In this document: positions 1 to 6,665 of the stretch, in pieces
How positions within the stretch are numbered: the stretch's first letter is position 1
Layout: every line of letters begins with the position of its first letter
Origin: Pseudomonas sp. GD03858
GTDB lineage: Bacteria; Pseudomonadota; Gammaproteobacteria; Pseudomonadales; Pseudomonadaceae
NCBI RefSeq assembly: GCF_029840925.1
Contig: NZ_JAOCDM010000031.1
Location: 1 to 48,075 of the forward strand
Reading direction: 5' to 3'
DNA length: 48,075 bases
Made by a program: the position numbers and the translations under genes
The notes under the pieces: model-generated
The model's input: only the letters and a program-made list of their open reading frames with translations
The model's database searches: none
What the model was told of the DNA's origin: nothing

Positions 1-15
1 GGGTCCGAGTGTCCC

Positions 16-174
16 CTAGCGCTTGGCGATGATGTACACCGCATGCACGATCCCGGGGATATAGCCCAGCAGGGTCAGCAGGATGTTCAGCCAGAATGCG
101 CCACCGAAGCCGACCTGAAGAAATACGCCCAGCGGCGGCAGGATGATGGCGATGATGATGCGGATGAAGTCCAT
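16..174 (-). CDS. Pmp3/YqaE-family small membrane protein
   Basis: A 52-residue hydrophobic protein with the two-helix layout of the Pmp3/YqaE (UPF0057) family: a first membrane segment (about residues 3-22) containing the family-typical IIIAIILPPLGVFL stretch, a short Gly-rich turn, and a second segment ending in a basic tail. Family members sit in the cytoplasmic membrane and are linked to membrane potential and salt stress in other organisms; the exact role here is inferred only. The chosen ATG at 174 has AAGGAG nine bases upstream; an extension to 204 would add ten residues without a better ribosome site. It lies downstream of the aminotransferase but is separated from it by a terminator, so it is probably transcribed alone. 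Confidence 0.85.
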   Translation of the reverse strand: MDFIRIIIAIILPPLGVFLQVGFGGAFWLNILLTLLGYIPGIVHAVYIIAKR

Positions 175-238
175 GCGATGCGCTCCTTGAGGGTGTATCA
201 ACACAGACTAGCCATGCCTGGCAGAGGTTCCACCGGGC

Positions 239-277
239 AAAAAAACGCCCCGGGCCATGCATTTCAGGCCAGGGGCG
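239..277 (-). terminator. Rho-independent terminator of the aminotransferase gene
   Basis: Minus-strand hairpin with arms CGCCCC/GGGGCG extended by a GGCC/GGCC inner stem (one mismatch), followed by seven T residues. It lies 54 bases past the aminotransferase stop and isolates it from the Pmp3-like gene. Confidence 0.8.
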
Positions 278-330
278 ATGCGCAGGAACGCGAGACGGTT
301 CGTTGAAATTCTGTAGGCCGGCGCAACCGG

Positions 331-1608
331 TCAGGCCGGTACTTCGCGGCGGTTGTGCTGCTGGGCATGCAGGCGGGCGAACGCCCGGGCCAGGCGCAGC
401 AACATCTCGTCGATGTTGCCCTTGCTCACCGTCAGCGCTGGCGAGAAGCGCACCACATCGGGCTGCGCGGCATTGAGCAGCAAGCCCTCGCGCAGCGCCG
501 CCTCCACCAATGCCCGAGCACTGTCCTCACGCAATTGCAAGGCCCACAACAGGCCCTGGCCACGCACCTCGCCCTGGCCGTAGCGGCCGGCCAGGCGGCT
601 AAGGCCATCGCGCAGGTGGCGACCGCTGTCCCGGACCTGCTCGAAGAAACCCGGCTCCAGCACGGTGCGCAGCACCGCGAGGCCAACGGCGCTCATCAGC
701 GCGTTGCCATGGTGGCTGCCTTCCAGCTCGCCCGGCTCGGCGCAGCAGGCCGTGCCACGGGCCAGCAGCGCCGCCAGCGGCACGCCACCGCCCAGCCCCT
801 TGCCCAGCGTGACGATATCGGCACGCACGTCGTAGGTTTCTTCCGCCAATAGCGCACCGCAACGCCCTACACCGGTCTGCACCTCGTCGAGGATCAGCAG
901 GATGCCCAGTTCGCGGCACAGCTGCTCGACGCCCTTGAGGTATTCGCCAGTGGCCGGAATCACCCCGGCCTCGCCCTGGATCGGTTCGAGCATGATCGCG
1001 ACAGTCCGCGAATCCACGGCGGCATGCAGCGCCGCCAGGTCGTTGAACGGCACCTTGCTGAAACCAGGCAGGCCCGGCTCGCAGCGATTGCACGGCAGCG
1101 GGTCGGACGCCGACAACGCCCCCAGGCTGCGCCCATGACAGCCCTGGCTGGCGGTGATGATGTGATAGGCGCCGCCACGGTGCAGTTGGCCCCACTTGCG
1201 CGCCAGCTTGATCGCCCCTTCACAGGCTTCGGCACCACTGTTGAGCAGGTAGGCCTGGTCGCTGCCGGTGCTCCGGCACAGCAGTTCGGCCAGGCTCAGC
1301 AGGCCACGGCTATGGTAGCCCGCGCCCGGATTGATCAAGGCTTGGGCCTGGCTGCCCAGCGCCTTGACCAGCACGCTGGGGCTGTGGCCCAGACTGTTCA
1401 CCGCGCAGCCCTGGGTGAAGTCCAGGTAGGCATGCCCTTCGCTGTCCCACAACCAAGAGCCCTGACCGCGCACGAACACCTGCGACGCACGTTCGACGCC
1501 AGGCATCAGCCGCTCACGGGAAGGCTGCGCGTTGGCCGGCTCGATCACCGGAGCTCGCTTGGGCTCGGCGACGACGGGTGCCGAACGGCGCAGGTTGAAC
1601 AGGTTCAT
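331..1608 (-). CDS. Class-III PLP aminotransferase (acetylornithine aminotransferase-like)
   Basis: A 425-residue fold-type I aminotransferase of the acetylornithine/succinylornithine subgroup. Visible motifs: LNSGAEACEGAIKLAR (about 122-137, phosphate cup), LEPIQGEAG (208-215), DEVQTGVGR (241-249, PLP ring contact) and TLGKGLGGG with the probable Schiff-base Lys270. The family transfers an amino group from an omega- or alpha-amine to 2-oxoglutarate. The substrate cannot be read from sequence, and the gene is not beside arginine genes, so a catabolic role is as likely as ArgD. The ATG at 1608 is preceded by GGAG at good spacing; the longer reading from a TTG at 1623 is less likely. It is divergent from a LysR gene that probably controls it. 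A related aminotransferase lies near rsmY in P. aeruginosa as I recall, so the neighbourhood looks conserved. Confidence 0.85.
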   Translation of the reverse strand: MNLFNLRRSAPVVAEPKRAPVIEPANAQPSRERLMPGVERASQVFVRGQGSWLWDSEGHAYLDFTQGCAVNSLGHSPSVLVKALGSQAQALINPGAGYHSRGLLSLAELLCRSTGSDQAYLLNSGAEACEGAIKLARKWGQLHRGGAYHIITASQGCHGRSLGALSASDPLPCNRCEPGLPGFSKVPFNDLAALHAAVDSRTVAIMLEPIQGEAGVIPATGEYLKGVEQLCRELGILLILDEVQTGVGRCGALLAEETYDVRADIVTLGKGLGGGVPLAALLARGTACCAEPGELEGSHHGNALMSAVGLAVLRTVLEPGFFEQVRDSGRHLRDGLSRLAGRYGQGEVRGQGLLWALQLREDSARALVEAALREGLLLNAAQPDVVRFSPALTVSKGNIDEMLLRLARAFARLHAQQHNRREVPA

Positions 1609-1817
1609 CGGGGCTCCGACCAATCACGGTGGTGGCGGTCAAGGCTGCGGTCGTATGCCGCTCATGAATATTTTGCCTTGCCTATCAAAAGTGTTTTTCA
1701 TCCTGGGCAACAATCGCTCGATCAAGCGCTGTAACCCTTTGGAATACGGCGATAGACTAGGCCTCCAGCCGGTTCGCGGCCATTTCGTTTTTTCAGCTTT
1801 TTCGATAATCAAATCTT

Positions 1818-2741
1818 ATGGATTTTCGCCAACTGCGTTACTTCGTCGCGGTCTACGAAGAAGGCCACGTCGGCCGCGCCGCCGAACGCCTGTCGCTGTC
1901 GCAACCAGCGCTGTCCCAGCAGATTCGCCAGCTGGAGCACGGCCTCGACCTGAACCTGTTCGAGCGTAGCAACAAGCGCCTGCTGCCGACGCTCGCGGCC
2001 CACACCCTGTACAACCACGCCGTGCCCTTGCTCGACGGCCTGCAACGCGCCCACGAGGCCATGGACAACTTCAAGGGGCAGTCGCTGCGCACACTGGCCA
2101 TCGGCGTGCTGCAGACCGTACGGCCAAGCCTGGTGCCACGACTGCTGGAACGGGTGCGCAAGGCGCAGCCGCACCTGGTGGTACAGATCTACGAACTGTC
2201 GGGCTCGGAGATCGAGCGGCGCCTGCTCAATGGCAGCCTGGACATCGGCATCAGCTACCTGCCACCGCGTCAGCCGGGGTTGCATGGTTTGCTGCTGTAC
2301 GAGGACGAACTGCAGCTGGTCATCCCCAATACCCACCCGCTGAAGGACTTCAAGAAGGTCTCGATCCGCCAGGCGGCGGAGCTGCCGATGCTGATGCTCG
2401 GCGAGGAATTCCAGATCCGCCAGATCTGGAAGGCGCAACTGGCCAGCCAGGGGCGCAGGCCGCAGGTGCAGGCGGAGATGAACAACATGGCGGGGATTCT
2501 CGACAGCCTGGCGCACACCGCCCTGGCTACCATCCTGCCAGGCCGGGCCAAGGATGCCGCGCAAGACGACCAGCAACTGCTGTGGAAGCCGTTGAGCGAG
2601 CCTCGGGTGCCGCTGAGGATCGGTCTAGTGTTCCGCGATGCCCAGCGCCAGCAGGCCTCGGTAGAGCTGCTGCGGGCCTTGCTCGAGGAAGAAGCCGACG
2701 CCCGCCAGCTGGGCGTCTCGCCACTGGACGTGCTGGGCTGA
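1818..2741 (+). CDS. LysR-family transcriptional regulator
   Basis: A 307-residue LysR-type regulator. The N-terminal winged helix-turn-helix (about 1-60) is canonical: MDFRQLRYFVAVYEEGHVGRAAERL, then SQPALSQQIRQLE and LFER. The rest is the periplasmic-binding-like effector domain (about 90-295). It is transcribed away from the aminotransferase gene with a 209-base shared upstream region, the usual arrangement for a LysR protein regulating its divergent neighbour. The effector is not identifiable. The gene runs toward the rsmY sRNA, which is on the other strand and whose terminator hairpin starts 16 bases past this stop codon. Confidence 0.9.
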   Translation: MDFRQLRYFVAVYEEGHVGRAAERLSLSQPALSQQIRQLEHGLDLNLFERSNKRLLPTLAAHTLYNHAVPLLDGLQRAHEAMDNFKGQSLRTLAIGVLQTVRPSLVPRLLERVRKAQPHLVVQIYELSGSEIERRLLNGSLDIGISYLPPRQPGLHGLLLYEDELQLVIPNTHPLKDFKKVSIRQAAELPMLMLGEEFQIRQIWKAQLASQGRRPQVQAEMNNMAGILDSLAHTALATILPGRAKDAAQDDQQLLWKPLSEPRVPLRIGLVFRDAQRQQASVELLRALLEEEADARQLGVSPLDVLG

Positions 2742-2752
2742 AACACGCGCAC

Positions 2753-2780
2753 AAAGAAAACCCCGCCTAAGCGGGGTTCT
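2753..2780 (-). terminator. Intrinsic terminator of rsmY
   Basis: Perfect 8-bp stem AACCCCGC/GCGGGGTT with a four-base loop (2759-2778). On the minus strand it is followed by TTTT-C-TTT, a good U-tract, so it ends the leftward sRNA. On the plus strand no T-run follows, so it is a poor terminator for the LysR gene. Confidence 0.85.
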
Positions 2781-2929
2781 CCAGACTGTTTCCCTTTCGA
2801 TATCCCTATCGCCCCGCCTTCCTGGCAGGAAATCCTTCGTGTCCCTGTTCTATCTGTCTGCGCTTCCTGCGCTACTTCCGTGTAAGGCGTCCTGCTCTGT
2901 CCATTGCGCGTCCTGCGCTGCGTCCATGA
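2754..2929 (-). ncRNA. rsmY: RsmY-type regulatory RNA (sequesters RsmA/RsmE)
   Basis: The roughly 175-base minus-strand region has the hallmarks of a Gac/Rsm sRNA. It contains twelve GGA triplets (for example at 2923-2925, 2911-2913, 2900-2902, 2890-2892, 2877-2879, 2865-2867 and 2820-2822), many as CAGGA or TGGA in single-stranded contexts or hairpins such as GCGCAGGAAGCGC. It ends in an intrinsic terminator and has a perfect GacA box upstream. Such RNAs titrate CsrA/RsmA proteins through GGA motifs and so relieve translational repression. The 5' end near 2928 is inferred from a TACTCT -10-like hexamer at 2940-2935. The choice of rsmY over rsmX or rsmZ rests on remembered synteny beside a LysR gene and acyl-CoA dehydrogenases in P. 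putida. No convincing protein is encoded here. Confidence 0.86.
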
Positions 2930-2985
2930 AACAAAGAGTAACCGTGGATCCAATCTTAGGAAAGAGGCGAAAAGTCACCACGCCA

Positions 2986-3003
2986 TGTAAGCCAAAGCTT
3001 ACA
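2986..3003 (-). promoter_or_regulatory. GacA upstream activating sequence for rsmY
   Basis: TGTAAGCTTTGGCTTACA (minus strand) matches the GacA box TGTAAG-N6-CTTACA with perfect arms. Its centre is about 66 bases before the inferred sRNA start, the usual placement for rsmY. It implies control by the GacS/GacA two-component system. Confidence 0.9.
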
Positions 3004-3043
3004 AAAAAGGTTCATTCGCAAACATGCCGCTCTACCAAAGCAA

Positions 3044-3087
3044 AAGGCCGCTCCTGCGGGCGGATGACATCCCCCAGGAGCGGCCTT
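3044..3087. repeat. REP-type hairpin (GGAGCGGCC family)
   Basis: Perfect 13-bp arms AAGGCCGCTCCTG/CAGGAGCGGCCTT around an 18-base loop. It is a shortened member of the extragenic palindrome family seen at 6471, 17571, 24241, 30090 and 37294. It sits just beyond the stop of the leftward acyl-CoA dehydrogenase and upstream of the GacA box, so it may separate the two transcripts. Confidence 0.8.
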
Positions 3088-3095
3088 GTGATGCG

Positions 3096-3116
3096 ACGGG
3101 CTGCGTAGCAGCCCGT
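3096..3116 (-). terminator. Short hairpin after the acyl-CoA dehydrogenase stop
   Basis: Perfect 9-bp stem ACGGGCTGC/GCAGCCCGT with a three-base loop, seven bases past the stop codon at 3123. No U-tract follows directly; it probably acts with the adjoining REP hairpin as a transcript end or 3' stabiliser. Confidence 0.45.
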
Positions 3117-3122
3117 GAATGG

Positions 3123-4901
3123 TCAGAACTGCGCGGCGTCCAGCAGGTAGAGCGACTCGCTCCCCGCCTTCACCGATGCCACCAGGGAGTGGACCCGTGG
3201 CAGCAGGCGGGAGAAGTAGAACCGCGCCGTCCCCAGCTTGGCACCATAGAAGTCCGCATCCCCTTCAGCGGCCTTGGCGGTGCGCGCCATCAGCGCCCAC
3301 ATGTAGCCATAGGCGACATAGCCGAATGCCTGCAGGTACTCGACCGAGGCCGCGCCGATCTCGTTGGGGTTGCCCTTGGCCTGGTCCAGCACCCAGGCCG
3401 TCAGTTCGTCGAGCTGGTCAAGGGACGCCGCCAGAGGCTTGGTGAACTCACCCAGGTCGCCGCCGGCAGTGGCGATGAACTGGCGGATCTCATCGGCGAA
3501 CAGCTTGTAGTAGGCGCCACCGCTGGCCACCACCTTGCGGCCCATCAGGTCCAGGGCCTGAATACCGTTGGTGCCTTCGTAGATCTGGGTGATGCGCACA
3601 TCGCGCACCAGCTGCTCCTGGCCCCACTCGCGAATGTAACCATGGCCGCCGAACACCTGCTGGCCATGCACGGTGCACTCCAGGCCCAAATCGGTGAGGA
3701 AAGCCTTGGCCACGGGGGTCAGCAGTGCCACCAGTTCCTCGCTGCGCTTGCGGGTCGCGGCGTCTTCGCTGTACTTGGCGGTGTCGAGTTGCATCGCCAC
3801 GTAGGTGGAGAACGCGCGACCGCCCTCGATCAGCGCCTTCATGGTCAGCAGCATGCGACGCACGTCGGGATGGACGATGATCGGGTCTGCCACCTTGTCC
3901 TTGGCCTGCGGGCCAGTCGGGGCACGGCTCTGCAGGCGGTCGCGGGCGTACTCCACGGCATTCTGGTAGGAGCGCTCGGCCGAGGCCAGGCCCTGGATAC
4001 CGACGCCCAGGCGCTCATAGTTCATCATGGTGAACATCGCCGCCAGGCCTTTGTTCGGCTCGCCGACGATATAGCCGACCGCTTCGTCGAAGTTCATCAC
4101 ACAGGTGGCGGATCCCTGGATGCCCATCTTGTGCTCGATCGAGCCGCAGTTGGCCGGGTTGCGCGCGCCGAGGCTGCCGTCTTCGTTGACCAGGAACTTG
4201 GGCACCAGGAACAACGAGATGCCTTTCGGACCCGCCGGGGCGTCCGGAAGCTTGGCCAGGACCAGGTGGATGATGTTCTCGGTGAGGTCGTGCTCGCCAC
4301 CGGTGATGAAGATCTTGGTGCCGCTGACCTTGTAGCTGCCGTCGGCCTGGGGCTCGGCCTTGGTGCGGATGATCCCCAGGTCGGTGCCGGCGTGGGGCTC
4401 GGTGAGGCACATGGAGCCGGCCCAGACGCCGGCATACATGTTCGGCAGGTATTTCTCCTTCAACGCTTCGCTGGCGTGGGCGTTGATCGACAGGCAGGCG
4501 CCCGCGGTCAGCATCGGGTACAGGCCGAAGGCCAGGCTCGAGGCGTTGACCATCTCTTCGACTTGCGCCGAGATGGCCTTGGGCATGCCCATGCCGCCGA
4601 ACGCCGGATCACCGCCAACGCCGACCCAGCCACCTTCGGCGAAGGTCTGGTAGGCCTCGATGAAACCGGCCGGGGTGCGCACCGCGCCGTTGTCCCAGTG
4701 ACAGCCCTCTTCGTCGGCGGCGCGGCTCAGCGGGGCGATGGACTTACCGGTGACCTTGCCGGCCTCTTCCAGCACGGCCATGGCGGTATCCGCATCGACC
4801 ACCTCGGCCAGGCCGGGCAGCTGCGACCACAGGGTGGCCACGTCGAAGACTTCATTGAGAACGAAGCGCATGTCGCGCAGGGGCGCTTTATATTCAGCCA
4901 T
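3123..4901 (-). CDS. Acyl-CoA dehydrogenase (long FadE-type, about 590 aa)
   Basis: A 592-residue FAD-dependent acyl-CoA dehydrogenase of the long subclass with a C-terminal extension beyond the core fold. It should oxidise acyl-CoA to trans-2-enoyl-CoA in beta-oxidation. Motifs: CLTEPHAGTDLG (165-176), GTKIFITGGEHD (194-205, FAD/substrate loop), and YEGTNGIQALDL with the probable catalytic base Glu442. It is a clear paralogue of the 601-residue protein at 6666-8471, sharing MxxYKAPLRDxRF and most motifs. The pair resembles the adjacent P. aeruginosa genes PA0506-PA0508 as I recall them. ATG at 4901 follows GAGAGG. No PsrA-like operator is visible in its 5' region, unlike its paralogue. Chain-length preference cannot be read from sequence. 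Confidence 0.92.
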   Translation of the reverse strand: MAEYKAPLRDMRFVLNEVFDVATLWSQLPGLAEVVDADTAMAVLEEAGKVTGKSIAPLSRAADEEGCHWDNGAVRTPAGFIEAYQTFAEGGWVGVGGDPAFGGMGMPKAISAQVEEMVNASSLAFGLYPMLTAGACLSINAHASEALKEKYLPNMYAGVWAGSMCLTEPHAGTDLGIIRTKAEPQADGSYKVSGTKIFITGGEHDLTENIIHLVLAKLPDAPAGPKGISLFLVPKFLVNEDGSLGARNPANCGSIEHKMGIQGSATCVMNFDEAVGYIVGEPNKGLAAMFTMMNYERLGVGIQGLASAERSYQNAVEYARDRLQSRAPTGPQAKDKVADPIIVHPDVRRMLLTMKALIEGGRAFSTYVAMQLDTAKYSEDAATRKRSEELVALLTPVAKAFLTDLGLECTVHGQQVFGGHGYIREWGQEQLVRDVRITQIYEGTNGIQALDLMGRKVVASGGAYYKLFADEIRQFIATAGGDLGEFTKPLAASLDQLDELTAWVLDQAKGNPNEIGAASVEYLQAFGYVAYGYMWALMARTAKAAEGDADFYGAKLGTARFYFSRLLPRVHSLVASVKAGSESLYLLDAAQF

Positions 4902-5024
4902 GACAACCTCTCGCTATCGGGGTCGGGGCGGCCCGTCGGAGCCGCGGCACTGGGATGAACGCAGTGTAACCGAACAACTTTTACGAGACATAGGGTCATC
5001 ATGCGACTGAATGGTCAGCCATGG

Positions 5025-6308
5025 TCACGCCATGCGAACCGCCCCACGCTGCGACTGCTGACCGAATGTCATCACGCAGTTGCGCCCCGCGCCCTTGGCG
5101 CCATACAGGGCCTGGTCGGCCGATTTGAGCACTTCGTCGGGGTTGCGATGCTCGGCCTGGCGTTCGGCCACACCGATGCTGATGGTCACCGAGACGGTGC
5201 TGCTTGCGCTGCCACCACGGCGCTGCCGTCCGGCTGAGTCGTCCTGCGGACGGTTGCTCTGGTCGCGCAACTGAATCGCATAGTTGGCGATCATCTCGCG
5301 CACCGCTTCCAGGTGCGGCAGGCATTCTTCGGCCGTCTTGCCCGCGAACACCAGCGCGAACTCCTCACCACCGTAACGATAGGCACGTCCGCCGCCCGTG
5401 ACCTTGGACAGGCGGCTGGCGACCAGGCGCAGCACCTGGTCGCCAACGTCGTGACCGTGGGTGTCGTTGAATTTCTTGAAGTGGTCGACGTCGGTCATGG
5501 CGATCACGTAATTGCGCCCCAGCCGCTGCATGCGCTCGTTCAGGGCACGGCGGCCGGGCAGGCCGGTCAGCTCGTCGCGGAAGGCCATCTGGTAAGCCTC
5601 GTGGGACACTGCGGCGGCAATCATCAGCATCACCTGGCTGCACATGATGTTGAGGGTGAACGGCAGGATGAAGGTCTTGGGCAACATCCAGAAGATGCCG
5701 ATCAAGCCGATGATCTGCGCGGCATGCAAGGGCCTTGGCTGGCGCAGGTACTGCACCACCAGCAGGATGAACACAGCGAGGAACAACGGGTAGGCGAGCT
5801 GGATCAGGCTCATCCACTGGCCATGCAGCGCAGGCCAGCGGATTTCCGCCAGCCAGCCCAGCAGCGCCTCGGGAAAGCTCTGCTCCAGCGCCACCGCGAC
5901 GCTGCCCACGGCGAACAGCACGGCGAAGCGGGCAAGCATGTCCTGGGCCAGGTGCGTACGCTCCTGCCAGGCCGCATACAGACCGAACAGCGCCGGCAGC
6001 AACAGACAGACCAGGTGGAAGATCACCGCCGCGTCTTCGCGGACCCGGCCATTGTCGCGGTAGAAGTCGGTCTGGGTGTCGAGCAGGAAATAGGCGATGT
6101 ACACCGTGACCATCAGGAACAGCTCGCGCTGGCGGCGATACACCGCGCAATAGGCGCCGCCCAGCAACAGGACCAAGGTGGGCAATACATTGAACAGCGA
6201 TGTGAAGAAGACGCTGAGGTCCCTCACATAGGCTGCGGCGAGCCCCGCCAGCAGCAGAATCAGCGAAGGCAGGAAATGGCTCGCGCGTACAGCGGATAGA
6301 CGAAACAA
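5025..6308 (-). CDS. Membrane-anchored GGEEF diguanylate cyclase
   Basis: A 427-residue protein with about six hydrophobic segments in residues 10-235 and a C-terminal GGDEF domain (about 240-410). The signature is RYGGEEF (311-317), compatible with cyclic-di-GMP synthesis, and FRDELTGLPGRRAL marks the domain start. The inhibitory RxxD site normally just before the signature is absent (TGGGRAYRYGGEEF), so product feedback at that site is not expected. A polar insert around 352-372 (DQSNRPQDDSAGRQRRGG) lies inside the catalytic domain. The best start is TTG at 6308 with GGAG seven bases upstream; no good internal ATG was seen near the first helix. It lies between two acyl-CoA dehydrogenase genes on the same strand, but no functional link is evident. 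Confidence 0.88.
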   Translation of the reverse strand: MFRLSAVRASHFLPSLILLLAGLAAAYVRDLSVFFTSLFNVLPTLVLLLGGAYCAVYRRQRELFLMVTVYIAYFLLDTQTDFYRDNGRVREDAAVIFHLVCLLLPALFGLYAAWQERTHLAQDMLARFAVLFAVGSVAVALEQSFPEALLGWLAEIRWPALHGQWMSLIQLAYPLFLAVFILLVVQYLRQPRPLHAAQIIGLIGIFWMLPKTFILPFTLNIMCSQVMLMIAAAVSHEAYQMAFRDELTGLPGRRALNERMQRLGRNYVIAMTDVDHFKKFNDTHGHDVGDQVLRLVASRLSKVTGGGRAYRYGGEEFALVFAGKTAEECLPHLEAVREMIANYAIQLRDQSNRPQDDSAGRQRRGGSASSTVSVTISIGVAERQAEHRNPDEVLKSADQALYGAKGAGRNCVMTFGQQSQRGAVRMA

Positions 6309-6470
6309 GGGTAATCTCCGACCCGGCAGATCAATAATGGCATTGTGCCCTTACTTCATCGGCAACGCACATGAATAGATGAGTACAGGTGCCCGCTTTA
6401 ACGGCAGATCAGAAGCGAAGCTTGAGACTTTCTCGTTACTGGATGCGACATTCCTGATGTTGCGCGATCC

Positions 6471-6589
6471 CTGTAGGAGCGGCCTTGCGTCGCGAAAGGG
6501 CTGCGCAGCGGCCCCAGGATTTCAGCATTGATGCAAAGATCGCCGGGACTGCTTTGCAGCCCTTTCGCGGCACAAGGCCGCTCCTACAG
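6471..6589. repeat. Composite REP element (inverted GGAGCGGCC pair), copy 1
   Basis: Two inverted arms beginning CTGTAGGAGCGGCCTTG and ending CAAGGCCGCTCCTACAG, each extended by CGCGAAAGGGCTGC-type sequence, around a spacer of about 36 bases. The spacer (CCAGGATTTCAGCATTGATG then CAAAGATCGCCGG) recurs as its reverse complement in the element at 30090-30207 with only about one change, so both are copies of one element in opposite orientation. Confidence 0.85.
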
Positions 6590-6613
6590 GGGGCAGGCGT
6601 GGAAGCCCAGGCG

Positions 6614-6649
6614 AAAAAAAACCGCCTGCCGGTGAGGGCAGGCGGTTTT
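6614..6649 (-). terminator. Strong intrinsic terminator after acyl-CoA dehydrogenase 2
   Basis: Perfect 13-bp stem (6618-6630 with 6637-6649, AAAACCGCCTGCC/GGCAGGCGGTTTT), six-base loop, and a run of T on the minus strand. It lies 16 bases past the stop at 6666 and ends that transcript before the diguanylate cyclase gene. Confidence 0.92.
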
Positions 6650-6665
6650 CATGCAAGCAACCGGC

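Larger units (their letters stand above)
6309..6665. other. Intergenic region with REP pair and terminator, no gene
   Basis: This stretch holds the promoter region of the diguanylate cyclase gene (AT-richer from about 6320 to 6440), a composite REP element (6471-6589) and the terminator of the upstream acyl-CoA dehydrogenase (6614-6649). No credible small ORF with a ribosome site was seen. Confidence 0.7.

Noticed and set aside
2741..2780. Terminator for the LysR gene on the plus strand
   Set aside because: The hairpin has no plus-strand T-run; its U-tract is on the minus strand, so it is assigned to rsmY.
2839..3108. 89-codon plus-strand ORF between the LysR gene and the acyl-CoA dehydrogenase gene
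   Set aside because: It is the complement of the rsmY sRNA and its promoter; there is no ribosome site and no protein-like composition.
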